Shown: one piece after another, positions 45,098 through 54,665 of the stretch
Position numbering within the stretch: position 1 is the stretch's first letter
Layout: each line of letters opens with the position of its first letter
Assembly (NCBI RefSeq): GCF_009937975.1
Contig: NZ_AP018441.1
Span: 5,642,001 to 5,706,000, forward strand
Source: Undibacterium sp. YM2
Lineage (GTDB): Bacteria; Pseudomonadota; Gammaproteobacteria; Burkholderiales; Burkholderiaceae_D
Reading direction: 5' to 3'
Length of the DNA: 64,000 nucleotides
The notes under the pieces: model-generated
Seen by the model: only the letters and a program-made list of their open reading frames with translations
Told to the model about the DNA's origin: nothing
The model's database searches: none
Made by a program: the position numbers and the translations under genes

Positions 45098-45871
45098 TCA
45101 AATGGCATCCTGCTTGAACGCAATCGCCATCCTATGCAATTCTGAGGGGGCCACCCCCATCATGCTGCGAAAGGTGCGACTCATGTGTGCCAGGTCGGCA
45201 AAGCCGGAGGCATGGGCAGCCGCCGTCATATTATTACCCTGTGCAACTGCCGCCACTGCATCCACCATGCGCGACCATAGCAGGTAGCGCGACAGCGACA
45301 TACCGGTTTGCTGACGGAACAAGTGAGTGAAACGGCTTTCTGACAGGTGCACAAGCCTGGCCAGGTTCTCGCCATTACAATCTGCCCCATGACTGGCAGC
45401 AATCGCATCCAGTGCGGTCAGGATGCGGCTATCGAGTGAGGCACTGGTCTGGCTTTGTGGCAAGGCACAGGCTTGCCAGATTTGCCGTATATGCTGTGCT
45501 GCTTCCATGTCCAGTGACTGATGACGGTTGTCCGAAAGACTGGTGGCCAGTGCCTGAAACTCAGGCCACGTACCGAATGCAGCCCGCAAATCAGTTCCAC
45601 TTAACTTCACCGCCTCCGGCATTTCCAGGAACAGATGCGCCAGCATGCCGCCATCGCTGTCTATCTGGTGAGCATCATGCGGTGCAAAACTGGCGCTGCG
45701 TGTTTCTGTCCAGTCATGGTCTGCCTGCAGGCGGGCGCGGAACGGACGCTCCAGGCCGTAAGTGAGTTGCAGCGCAAAATGGGTATGCAGGGACGAATCT
45801 ATGCCTGGTGAAATCACCAGGGCGGCACCACGCCATAAAAATAAACGTCCGGGTTGCTGGGGCAGCTTCAT
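45098..45871 (-). CDS. AraC-family transcriptional regulator
   Basis: A 257-residue regulator with a cupin-like N-terminal effector region and a C-terminal pair of helix-turn-helix motifs (LARLVHLSESRFTHLFRQQT; AAHASGFADLAHMSRTFRSM). Target and effector are unknown. The neighbouring Mpo1-like gene on the same strand starts 40 bases downstream of its stop, so they may be linked. AraC regulators of this length usually activate a nearby or divergent gene; slmA is on the same strand upstream. Confidence 0.92.
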   Translation of the reverse strand: MKLPQQPGRLFLWRGAALVISPGIDSSLHTHFALQLTYGLERPFRARLQADHDWTETRSASFAPHDAHQIDSDGGMLAHLFLEMPEAVKLSGTDLRAAFGTWPEFQALATSLSDNRHQSLDMEAAQHIRQIWQACALPQSQTSASLDSRILTALDAIAASHGADCNGENLARLVHLSESRFTHLFRQQTGMSLSRYLLWSRMVDAVAAVAQGNNMTAAAHASGFADLAHMSRTFRSMMGVAPSELHRMAIAFKQDAI

Positions 45872-45952
45872 CAGTGGCTGTCAAAATCCTGTGTGGTTAA
45901 AACACGGACTATGATGCGTCAGCCAGCGATGAAGTGCAATCGGGTCGGAAGA

Positions 45953-46528
45953 TTAGCGCAACAGCAAGGCTACATGCATGGCCGCCTGCTCGGTTGGCAG
46001 CAATTTGAAACCGGTCTTGGCAAAGCGCAACCAGCGGCCCATGACAAAGCTGCACAAGAGGCTAGCACGTGCCTGCGCCTCTTCTTCGGCAAAATGGCCC
46101 TGGCTGGCTGCCAGGCGCAAAGACTGGCGGAAAGCCATTTCCAGTCTTTCTGCCAGTTGGTTCATGCGCAATTGCAGGCGTTCATCTTCATTGACCAGGG
46201 CGTCACCAATCAGCACGCGGGTCATGCCAGGATTGCGCTCGGCAAAATTGAGCAGCATCATGATGATGGACTGGGCTTGAACCATGCCATCTTCCTGGCT
46301 TTCATTGATCTGGTTGATGAGGCCAAAGATGGAAGACTCGATGAATTCAATCAGCCCCTCAAACATCTGCGCCTTGCTGGCGAAATGACGGTACAGCGCG
46401 GCCTCAGACACAGCCACCTTGGCCGCCAGCGCAGCGGTCGTGACCTTTTCACCTTTGGGATGCTCAAGCATCGCCGCCAGCGTCTGGAGTATCTGTAATT
46501 TACGTTCGCCGGGTTTGGTGCTGGCCAT
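45953..46528 (-). CDS. slmA: Nucleoid occlusion factor SlmA
   Basis: A TetR-fold DNA-binding protein that blocks FtsZ ring assembly over the nucleoid. ATG 46528 gives 191 residues; a TTG at 46537 is less likely. The N-terminal helix-turn-helix has VSEAALYRHFASKAQMFEGLI, and the C-terminal part keeps the SlmA pattern (DALVNEDERLQLRMNQLAERLE; FVMGRWLRFAKTGFK). Placement beside a HAD nucleotidase and argB is the standard betaproteobacterial context and separates it from ordinary TetR repressors. Confidence 0.95.
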   Translation of the reverse strand: MASTKPGERKLQILQTLAAMLEHPKGEKVTTAALAAKVAVSEAALYRHFASKAQMFEGLIEFIESSIFGLINQINESQEDGMVQAQSIIMMLLNFAERNPGMTRVLIGDALVNEDERLQLRMNQLAERLEMAFRQSLRLAASQGHFAEEEAQARASLLCSFVMGRWLRFAKTGFKLLPTEQAAMHVALLLR

Positions 46529-46649
46529 AGGTGTCAAATAAGTGAATTCAAAAAAGGAGAGCAGGCAATTCAGCCGCGCCGGGGCGAGATTCTAAAGACC
46601 AGCCGCCCAGTACGCAATCCCCCTTCACATTTTGCTACACTGCCTGGGC

Positions 46650-47348
46650 TCAGGCGCGCAGGCGATGGATGTGGCGGGCGAGTTGTATGACGGATTTTAT
46701 TTTGACGTCGGCACAGGCGGCAGCTCTTTTACGCTGATGGACAGGAGTATAGCCTGTGACCCAGGCGGTGCGCAGACCTTCTTGCTTTGCAGCAAGCAAA
46801 TTCTCTACACTATCTTCCACCAGGATACAGTCTCTTGCCTGTTTGCCATAAGTCGCCAGTAACTTGCGCAAATAGGAACGCGAAGGCTTGGGTTGCAATT
46901 GCCCATGCACGCGCATGGCCTCAACCGGGATATGTGCATCAAAATGTTTATGCAAACCCATGTGCCTGAGTACCCGGCCCGAATACACACGCGGCGCATT
47001 GGTCAGCAAAATCTTTTTACCGGGCAGACGGCTCAACAGTTTTTTCAAACCGCGTTCATACCTGATCATCGCACTGAGGTCATCAAAATGATGCACCTCT
47101 TGCAAAAACTCATCTGCCCTGACGCCATGGTGCCTGACCATGCCGAGCATGGTGACGCCATAGCGCGCATAGTATTGCTGACGGATGGCATTCACCCGCT
47201 CGGCATCTGCCGGCTTGCCATCTTCCCCCAGTACCCGCGCCAGGAAGGCATTCATGTTCTGGCTGATGACAGGGAAAATCGCATGTGAAGCATTGTGCAG
47301 CGTATTGTCCAGATCAAACAGCCACAAGGGCTCGGGGCGCCTACGCAT
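46650..47348 (-). CDS. HAD-family pyrimidine 5'-nucleotidase
   Basis: A 232-residue haloacid-dehalogenase-type phosphatase. Motif I is LFDLDNTLH (nucleophile Asp), motif II is the KKILLTNAP region, a Lys lies at KPSRSYLRK, and motif IV is CILVEDSVENL. It is similar to the bacterial pyrimidine 5'-nucleotidases of the Sdt1 type, which dephosphorylate UMP/CMP or modified nucleotides. It lies between argB and slmA, as in relatives. Exact substrate not determined by sequence. Confidence 0.9.
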   Translation of the reverse strand: MRRRPEPLWLFDLDNTLHNASHAIFPVISQNMNAFLARVLGEDGKPADAERVNAIRQQYYARYGVTMLGMVRHHGVRADEFLQEVHHFDDLSAMIRYERGLKKLLSRLPGKKILLTNAPRVYSGRVLRHMGLHKHFDAHIPVEAMRVHGQLQPKPSRSYLRKLLATYGKQARDCILVEDSVENLLAAKQEGLRTAWVTGYTPVHQRKRAAACADVKIKSVIQLARHIHRLRA

Positions 47349-47381
47349 GAGGCAGGCGCTCCACCAGCTGATATTGATTCA

Positions 47382-48314
47382 TCAATGGCTGCGTATCATG
47401 GTACCGAAGGCTTGTTCGGTCAACACTTCCAGCAACAGGGAATGTTCTATGCGGCCATCGATGATATGCACGGTATTCACGCCAGACTTGGCAGCATCGA
47501 GTGCGGATGAAATTTTTGGCAACATGCCGCCGGAGATGGTGCCGTCAGCGAACATTTCATCAATCTCGCGCGCCGACAAATCGGTCACCAGATTGCCTTG
47601 CTTATCGAGCACGCCAGGGATGTTGGTCATCATGATGAGCTTTTCAGCCTTCAGGATTTCGGCAATCTTGCCTGCGACCAGATCGGCATTGATGTTGTAA
47701 GCCTGACCATCTTCACCAAAGCCTATAGGAGAAATGATAGGGATGAAGGCATCATCCTGCAGGGCTTTGACAACCGCCGGGTTGATGGCATCAATTTCAC
47801 CCACGTAACCGATGTCAAGCATGGCACCCGGATTTTCACGGTCAGGCATCATCATCTTGCGGGCGCGAATCAGGCCGCCGTCTTTACCGGTCAGACCTAC
47901 TGCCTGGCCACCGTAGTGGTTTATCAGCATGACGATATCCTGCTGGACTTCACCACCGAGTACCCATTCAACGACTTCCATGGTTTCTTCATCGGTGATG
48001 CGCATGCCCTGGATGAAAGTACCCTGCTTGCCCATTTTCTTGAGCGCATTATCAATTTGCGGGCCGCCGCCGTGCACCACGACCGGGTTCATGCCTACCA
48101 GTTTGAGCAAAATGACATCACGGGCAAAGCCGTGCTTCAGGCGTTCTTCTGTCATGGCATTGCCACCGTATTTGACGACGATGGTTTTGCCATGGAATTT
48201 ACGGATGTAAGGCAGGGCTTCCGCCAGAATTTCCGCCTTGATGGCTGGTTCCACGCCTGCCAACCGGTCTTCCGGTGCAAGTTCTTCTGTCGTGTTTGCG
48301 TTCAAATCGCTCAT
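47382..48314 (-). CDS. argB: Acetylglutamate kinase
   Basis: Phosphorylates N-acetylglutamate in the second step of arginine synthesis. Of 310 residues, the first ~25 form an N-terminal extension. The catalytic core then has the ATP-binding VVKYGGNAM (Lys), [13 protein letters not shown] (substrate Gly loop), the Asn-bearing [16 protein letters not shown] and the nucleotide region [26 protein letters not shown]. Other arginine genes are absent here, so control is likely by a separate ArgR-type or constitutive promoter. Confidence 0.97.
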   Translation of the reverse strand: MSDLNANTTEELAPEDRLAGVEPAIKAEILAEALPYIRKFHGKTIVVKYGGNAMTEERLKHGFARDVILLKLVGMNPVVVHGGGPQIDNALKKMGKQGTFIQGMRITDEETMEVVEWVLGGEVQQDIVMLINHYGGQAVGLTGKDGGLIRARKMMMPDRENPGAMLDIGYVGEIDAINPAVVKALQDDAFIPIISPIGFGEDGQAYNINADLVAGKIAEILKAEKLIMMTNIPGVLDKQGNLVTDLSAREIDEMFADGTISGGMLPKISSALDAAKSGVNTVHIIDGRIEHSLLLEVLTEQAFGTMIRSH

Positions 48315-48414
48315 AATGACGGTATATCCTGAAGGTATGATAGTGGGTTATTTCATCAAGCCTGAATTTTACAGGATTTGAGCCCAAAGCTTTTCCAATT
48401 CAGTCAGCAGACTT

Positions 48415-48999
48415 ATGACATCGATTACAGATTTACATCAACAACTGGAAAACCTGCGCCCTGGCCTGTATCGCTTTGCACAATTGCAACTGCGCAATGA
48501 GTGTGCTGCGGAAGATGCCGTGCAGGAAACCTTGCTGGCCGTACTGGAAAAACCGGACAGTTTTGCCGGTAATTCTTCGCTGCGCACCTATGTGACAGGC
48601 ATTTTGAAATTCAAGATCATCGATCACCTGCGTTCACTGAAAAAAGAAAAGCCGCTGGAAATCAAGGATGATGAATCTGAAGACGATTTGATAGACAGTT
48701 TATTTAATGCCAACGGCCACGTGATAGGTATGCCGACCGCCTGGGGTGCGCCTGAAGCAACATTACAACAAAAAGATTTTTTTCGCGTGCTGGAAGTCTG
48801 CCTGGAAAACCTGCCTGCCAAAACTGCCCGTGTTTTCATGATGCGTGAGTGGCTGGAACTGGAAACCGAAGAAATTTGTAAGGAATTGGAGTTGAGTACG
48901 TCTAATCTATGGGTGGTGCTCTATCGTGCGCGATTACGCCTGCGTGAATGCCTGGACCTGAACTGGTTTGGCAGGGTGTCATCAGGAGAAAAAATATGA
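48415..48999 (+). CDS. ECF-type sigma-70 factor
   Basis: A 194-residue group IV sigma factor. Region 2 is RNECAAEDAVQETLLAVLEKP and beyond (core binding and -10 recognition), the linker is long and acidic (about 75-95), and region 4 is LENLPAKTARVFMMREWLELE with the helix-turn-helix. Its stop overlaps the next gene as ATGA. That gene encodes a zinc-binding protein with a HxxxCxxC motif typical of anti-sigma factors, so the pair is probably a sigma/anti-sigma module. Stimulus unknown. Confidence 0.94.
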   Translation: MTSITDLHQQLENLRPGLYRFAQLQLRNECAAEDAVQETLLAVLEKPDSFAGNSSLRTYVTGILKFKIIDHLRSLKKEKPLEIKDDESEDDLIDSLFNANGHVIGMPTAWGAPEATLQQKDFFRVLEVCLENLPAKTARVFMMREWLELETEEICKELELSTSNLWVVLYRARLRLRECLDLNWFGRVSSGEKI

Positions 49000-49226
49000 G
49001 TGTCTTTATTGTTTGCAAACAAGCACATCAGCTTATTTCTGAGGGTTTGGACCGTCCGCTCAGCCTGTCTGAGCGCACCCAGTTAAAAATGCACCTGGCG
49101 ATTTGCCGTGCCTGCACCGGCTTTGACGGGCAAATGTCATTCTTGCGCAAGGCAATGAAAAAGACTGCCAGTGAAGGCTTGCCAGCAGAGACCGATAATG
49201 CGGATGGCAAAGGTAGCGCGACATGA
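48996..49226 (+). CDS. Zinc-binding anti-sigma factor (zf-HC2)
   Basis: A 76-residue soluble protein, ATG 48996 with AGGAG upstream, overlapping the sigma gene by four bases. It has Cys7 and His11 and the core HxxxCxxC at 33-40 (HLAICRAC), the pattern of ZAS anti-sigma domains. There is no membrane segment, so it would act in the cytoplasm, possibly as a thiol- or zinc-sensing switch. It also overlaps the next gene by ATGA. Confidence 0.88.
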   Translation: MSVFIVCKQAHQLISEGLDRPLSLSERTQLKMHLAICRACTGFDGQMSFLRKAMKKTASEGLPAETDNADGKGSAT

Positions 49227-49444
49227 GTGTGTGTCCCCGCTGCCAGGCCGTGTTTACTTGTGCGATGGCAGATAATACTGGCCAAGCCTGCTGGTGCACT
49301 GCCCTGCCACCGATTGCCTTTAAAAAACTGCCAGATGGTGTATTGAAGATGGATGCGAGTTGCTTTTGCCCGCATTGCCTGCCACAGTGGAAGGCAGAAC
49401 GCGAAGCCGAATACCAGCGTGACAACGTGCAGCCTGAGGCTTAG
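49223..49444 (+). CDS. Cysteine-rich CWC-family protein
   Basis: A 73-residue protein with eight cysteines (4, 7, 13, 23, 25, 47, 49, 52), arranged as CPRC, CWC and CFCPHC. This matches the Cys_rich_CWC family of small putative zinc-binding proteins. Its start overlaps the anti-sigma stop as ATGA, so three genes form one translationally coupled unit. Function not known; a role with the sigma/anti-sigma pair is inference. Confidence 0.85.
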   Translation: MSVCPRCQAVFTCAMADNTGQACWCTALPPIAFKKLPDGVLKMDASCFCPHCLPQWKAEREAEYQRDNVQPEA

Positions 49445-49525
49445 GCAACAATGCATGGACAAGCCATCCGCAACGCCAATTTGACAATTCAGTTACCATA
49501 GACTTTTTACATCCCGGTTTTCAGC

Positions 49526-50233
49526 ATGTCTAACGATACGCCCTTAGCTTACAAAGCTGTCAATATTCCCGTCTCGCAGCGCATACGTGAACGCATCACG
49601 GCCAGCAAGACGCGTTTTCACGCGAATGACAATATCGCCCGTTTCATTGAAGCAGGCGAGATGGATGAATTGCAGGCAGAAGTCGAAGAAAAACTGCGTG
49701 CCGTGCTGGAAAGCCTGGTCATCGATACCGAGAGTGACCATAACACCCAGGATACTGGCCGCCGCGTCGCCAAGATGTTCATACAGGAAGTCTTCAAGGG
49801 CCGCTATGTGCCCATGCCTGCGGTCACTGAATTCCCGAATGCCTCGCACCTGAACGAATTGATGATCATCGGTCCTATAACGGTACGTAGCGCCTGCTCA
49901 CATCATCTGTGCCCGATTATTGGCAAGGTCTGGATAGGTGTCATGCCGAATGAACATTCGAACCTGATCGGTCTGTCGAAATATGCGCGCATTGCTGAAT
50001 GGGTCATGAGCCGTCCGCAGATACAGGAAGAAGCGGTCGTGCAACTGGCCGATACCCTGCAAGAAAAAATGCAGCCAGATGGTCTGGCAGTCGTCATGGA
50101 AGCTGACCACTTTTGCATGCATTGGCGTGGCGTGAAAGACATGGATGCTGCCATGATTAATAGTGTGATGCACGGCTCCTTTTTGAAGGATGCAAACCTG
50201 CGCCGTGAATTCTTATCCCTGATCAAACGCTAA
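49526..50233 (+). CDS. folE: GTP cyclohydrolase I
   Basis: Converts GTP to dihydroneopterin triphosphate, the first step of folate and tetrahydrobiopterin synthesis. The 235-residue enzyme contains the zinc ligands Cys124, His127 and Cys197 (RSACSHHLCPI; ADHFCMHWRGV), catalytic His126 and the allosteric-family block IGLSKYARIAEWVMSRPQIQE. The N-terminal ~45 residues are an extension. A TTGACA lies at 49481-49486, but no good -10 goes with it. Confidence 0.96.
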   Translation: MSNDTPLAYKAVNIPVSQRIRERITASKTRFHANDNIARFIEAGEMDELQAEVEEKLRAVLESLVIDTESDHNTQDTGRRVAKMFIQEVFKGRYVPMPAVTEFPNASHLNELMIIGPITVRSACSHHLCPIIGKVWIGVMPNEHSNLIGLSKYARIAEWVMSRPQIQEEAVVQLADTLQEKMQPDGLAVVMEADHFCMHWRGVKDMDAAMINSVMHGSFLKDANLRREFLSLIKR

Positions 50234-50245
50234 CCAGGACTTGCC

Positions 50246-50671
50246 ATGCTAGTACGCTTACTTTACGCCAGCCGCGTCGTCGATGAAAAAATGTGCGACA
50301 TCGTGCAATCCGTCGTCAGCCAGTCCCGTCAGCATAATCCGCAGCACGGCATCACCGGTGTGCTCTGCCATAGCGACCAGGTCTTCATGCAGGTGCTGGA
50401 AGGTGGCCGCGAAGCAGTGAATACCCTGTACAGCCACATTTTGCGTGACGAGCGTCATACTGACGTGATACTGCTTGATTATGAAGAAATACTGGAGCGC
50501 CGCTATGCAGGCTGGACCATGGGCCAGGCGAATATGAGCAAGATCAATCCTTCAATTTTGCTGAAATATTCACCCTTGCCGGTACTGGACCCGCACCGCA
50601 TGTCAGGCAAGATATTGCTGGCCCTGATCGATGAACTGATGGCGACTGCGTCTATCGTTGGACGCACTTGA
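50246..50671 (+). CDS. BLUF-domain blue-light photoreceptor
   Basis: A 141-residue short BLUF protein that should bind FAD and respond to blue light. The photochemical residues are all there: Tyr7 (RLLYASR), Asn31 (HNPQHGITG), Gln49 (FMQVLEG) and Trp90 (YAGWTMG). There is no fused output domain, so it would signal through a partner. It starts 12 bases after folE and is probably co-transcribed with it. Confidence 0.93.
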   Translation: MLVRLLYASRVVDEKMCDIVQSVVSQSRQHNPQHGITGVLCHSDQVFMQVLEGGREAVNTLYSHILRDERHTDVILLDYEEILERRYAGWTMGQANMSKINPSILLKYSPLPVLDPHRMSGKILLALIDELMATASIVGRT

Positions 50672-50694
50672 AACAACCGTTTGCCACCGTCAGT

Positions 50695-51204
50695 TTATTC
50701 GTGGTGAAGGCGTCGCTCAGGTTCATGCCTGTGCAAAAACTTTGTGAGGGAATCGGGCGGAGAACTGATACCCATGTCTTCCAGAATCTGCCCCACGCAA
50801 CCACGGTGATAACCACCGTGGGTAATCACATGCAGCAACATCTCTTCGCATGACATGGTGCCCTTGTCGCCGTCAGTAAAGCTAAATTGCAGGCGCTGTT
50901 TCAGACGCTCTGTGCTGAGCCCGGATACAAAATCGAGGTACCAGTTATCGGTCGCACTGACGATCTCGCGCAATGCAGATAAGTCCGGTATTGTTTCGGA
51001 ATTAGTCGATGTAAAACCAGCAGCCCCCGTTCCGCTCAGATGCCCCTTGAATATTCTGTCCACGACATTGACATGATCCAGCGTGTGCAGCATGGCCTGG
51101 AATTGATCGGGGTGTCGCTGCGCATCAAATCTGGCAAGGGCAGCGTGCATCTCTGCATTGGCCCAGGCCTTGTAACTGAAGAGTGAAACCAGAATACTAT
51201 CCAT
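50695..51204 (-). CDS. DinB-family protein
   Basis: A 169-residue four-helix-bundle protein of the DinB/YfiT group. The three metal-binding histidines are in HTLDHVN and HVITHGGYHRG. Many relatives use bacillithiol, mycothiol or glutathione as cosubstrate; the role here is unknown. It converges on the BLUF gene with 23 bases between stops. The start ATG 51204 has GGAG upstream. Confidence 0.9.
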   Translation of the reverse strand: MDSILVSLFSYKAWANAEMHAALARFDAQRHPDQFQAMLHTLDHVNVVDRIFKGHLSGTGAAGFTSTNSETIPDLSALREIVSATDNWYLDFVSGLSTERLKQRLQFSFTDGDKGTMSCEEMLLHVITHGGYHRGCVGQILEDMGISSPPDSLTKFLHRHEPERRLHHE

Positions 51205-51238
51205 AGCCGCGGATCTCCTTTGTTCTAATCACTAGTTA

Positions 51239-51835
51239 CTACACTGATGCAACCGCAAGCTGTGCTACCAGGCCGCCATCAGATTCGGCCACCTGCATTA
51301 ATTCTGCCGCATGGAAACCGAAGATATTGGCAATGGCTGGGCCGGGGAAATGCTCCATGCTCTGGTTATATTGCACCACGCAATCGTTGTAGGCCTGACG
51401 GGCGAAGATGAGCTTGTTTTCAGCATCATTCAATTCCGTGCTCAGTCTCTGCATGTTTTCATTGGCTTGCAAATCGGGGCAGGTTTCGGCAATCGCGAAC
51501 ATCCTGCCTAATGTCACGGTCAATCTGTCTTCCGTCGCAGCCAGATGCAGTATCGCAATGCCAACCAGGGGATGGAGGCAAGCCATGGCATTGGCCGACA
51601 CAGCTTCATTGAGCGCGGTGATGATGGCCTCCAGCGCTTCGCGCTCATGCTTCATATAGCCTTTGGCAATCTCCACCAGATTGGGTATCAGTTCATAGCG
51701 GCGCTTGAACTGTATATCCATTTGTGAAAATGCATATTTAATGCGCCTGCGTGAACTCAGCAGGCGTTTTTGTATGCCCAGCACCCAGAATGCCAGTATT
51801 GCGAAGATGACCGCCAACACGATCATTGCAATCAT
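51239..51835 (-). CDS. LemA-family membrane protein
   Basis: A 198-residue protein with an N-terminal membrane helix (MIVLAVIFAILAFWVLGI) and the LemA helical bundle. Motifs are QFKRRYELIPNLVEIAKGYMKHE, the Asn of LSTELNDAENKLIFARQAYNDCVVQYN and a final hydrophobic FPGPAIANIFGF. LemA proteins are predicted to lie with the N-terminus out and most of the chain in the cytoplasm; function unsettled. A GGAGA ribosome site precedes ATG 51835. Confidence 0.92.
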   Translation of the reverse strand: MIAMIVLAVIFAILAFWVLGIQKRLLSSRRRIKYAFSQMDIQFKRRYELIPNLVEIAKGYMKHEREALEAIITALNEAVSANAMACLHPLVGIAILHLAATEDRLTVTLGRMFAIAETCPDLQANENMQRLSTELNDAENKLIFARQAYNDCVVQYNQSMEHFPGPAIANIFGFHAAELMQVAESDGGLVAQLAVASV

Positions 51836-51846
51836 GATGTCTCCAG

Positions 51847-51880
51847 AAAAAACAAGACCGGCAAAATATCAAGCCGGTCA
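51847..51880 (-). terminator. Intrinsic terminator after the BON lipoprotein gene
   Basis: On the minus strand GACCGGC / GCCGGTC (10-base loop) is followed by TTGTTTTTT, just after the stop at 51888. Confidence 0.88.
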
Positions 51881-51887
51881 TGCTGGT

Positions 51888-53139
<1,252 letters not shown>

Positions 53140-53269
53140 TTAGTATGATTGCGTCAGATTATACGGCAGGCAAGGCATTAGTGGACTGTAACAGTGAAAG
53201 CAGAGTGCCTGTCACGTGCGCGTCCTCACTTCAACTTTCACTAGTCCAGTCCCCTATCCTGTCATTTCC

Positions 53270-53668
53270 TCAGGCGACGATAATATTTTTTAGCCAGTTG
53301 ATCTGCTCACCATCTATGGCCACCAGATCAAAACGACAAGCTGGCTGGGTCTTTTTTGCTAACAAATAGACCTGCGCAGCATGCACCATGCGCCTTTGCT
53401 TGGCTGGTGTGACGCTGGCAACGGCACCACCAAACTGCATGGAACTACGTTTTCTGACTTCGACAAAGACCAGCACAGCACCGTCCTGCATGATGAGATC
53501 GATTTCTCCGCCCTTACAAAGAAAATTTTGTTGTATCAGTTTCAAGCCCGCTTTTTGCAAATACAGCAGTGCCAGGCTTTCTGCCTCGTCACCGGTACGG
53601 CGGCGGCTGGTACGCTGGTCAGCTCCCGATTTGCTATCTGGCGTTTCTGCAGTCTTTGCGAGTCTCAT
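53270..53668 (-). CDS. yraN: YraN family protein (UPF0102)
   Basis: A 132-residue protein with the restriction-endonuclease-like core: GDEAESLALLYLQKAG, then NFLCKGGEIDLIMQD and VFVEVRKRSS, giving the E...D...ExK nuclease pattern. Members are predicted nucleases of unknown target. It is divergent from rsmI across 59 bases, as in many proteobacteria. Confidence 0.93.
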   Translation of the reverse strand: MRLAKTAETPDSKSGADQRTSRRRTGDEAESLALLYLQKAGLKLIQQNFLCKGGEIDLIMQDGAVLVFVEVRKRSSMQFGGAVASVTPAKQRRMVHAAQVYLLAKKTQPACRFDLVAIDGEQINWLKNIIVA

Positions 53669-53727
53669 TGGCGTACAATCTCGGCTAATTCATTTGCTTA
53701 ATTTGCATACTACGTAAAGGAACAGGC

Positions 53728-54642
53728 ATGAGCACCACCGACAAGGCACTGTTCACGAGTGCGACTGTGATCGAGGCAGTCACCCGGCAAAATTATCCGG
53801 CAGCGACCTTATATGTAGTCGCCACCCCCATAGGGAATGTCGCTGATATCTCCCTGCGCGCCTTGCACTTGCTGTCGCTGGCAGATGCGATTGCCTGCGA
53901 AGATACCCGCAATACTGCCCAATTGCTATCGCGCTATGGTATCAGCAAACCCCTGATCGCAGCTCACCAGCATAATGAGCGCGAAGTGGCAGAGAAAATA
54001 CTGGCATGCCTGCAGGCAGGCGAGCGTATTGCACTGGTGTCTGACGCTGGTACACCCGGTGTATCCGACCCGGGAGCCAAGATCGTGGACGCAGTCAAAC
54101 TGGCAGGTTTGCCAGTTACACCTTTGCCGGGTGCGTCGGCTGCCATCAGCGCCCTGTCAGCCAGTGGCCTTATCAATGACCGTTTTTATTTTGTTGGCTT
54201 CCTGCCAGCCAAGGCCGGACAACGTGACAGTATCTTGCGGGAAGTGCAAGCCATACCCGCCAGCCTGATTTTTTATGAAGCGCCGCACCGTATCATCGAA
54301 GCGGTCGCCGCCATGCGGACAGTATTTGGTGACGATCGCCGTATCGTGCTGGCGCGTGAAGTCAGCAAACTGTTTGAAGAAATCCACCGTTGCAGCCTGG
54401 CAGAAGCAGAAAGCTGGCTGGCGGCTGACAGCCACAGGGAAAAAGGCGAATACGTGATACTCATCGAAGCCGCACCCGCTGCCGCCGATGATCAGGAACT
54501 GGAAGCACGCCGGGTCTTGCAAATCTTGCTGGAAGAATGCTCAGTCAAGCAGGCAGCGAGTCTGGCAGCGCAACTGACAGGGCAAAAGAAAAATGCCCTC
54601 TACCAAATGGCGCTGGAAATGAAACAGGCAGAAGCAGAATAA
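53728..54642 (+). CDS. rsmI: 16S rRNA (cytidine-1402 2'-O)-methyltransferase
   Basis: Methylates the ribose of C1402 in the decoding centre with SAM. The 304-residue tetrapyrrole-methylase-fold protein has LYVVATPIGNVADISLRAL, ACEDTRNTAQLL, VSDAGTPGVSDPG and PLPGASAAISALSASGL. AAGGAA precedes ATG 53728. The N-terminal ~28 residues extend beyond the usual start, so a later start is possible but none has a better ribosome site. Confidence 0.97.
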   Translation: MSTTDKALFTSATVIEAVTRQNYPAATLYVVATPIGNVADISLRALHLLSLADAIACEDTRNTAQLLSRYGISKPLIAAHQHNEREVAEKILACLQAGERIALVSDAGTPGVSDPGAKIVDAVKLAGLPVTPLPGASAAISALSASGLINDRFYFVGFLPAKAGQRDSILREVQAIPASLIFYEAPHRIIEAVAAMRTVFGDDRRIVLAREVSKLFEEIHRCSLAEAESWLAADSHREKGEYVILIEAAPAAADDQELEARRVLQILLEECSVKQAASLAAQLTGQKKNALYQMALEMKQAEAE

Positions 54643-54665
54643 GCCTTGGTGATTGCAACAATTCA

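Noticed and set aside
45953..46528. TetR-family gene as the repressor for the palindrome upstream of the liv operon
   Set aside because: It has SlmA features and SlmA context (nucleotidase, argB), and it lies 5 kb from the operator.
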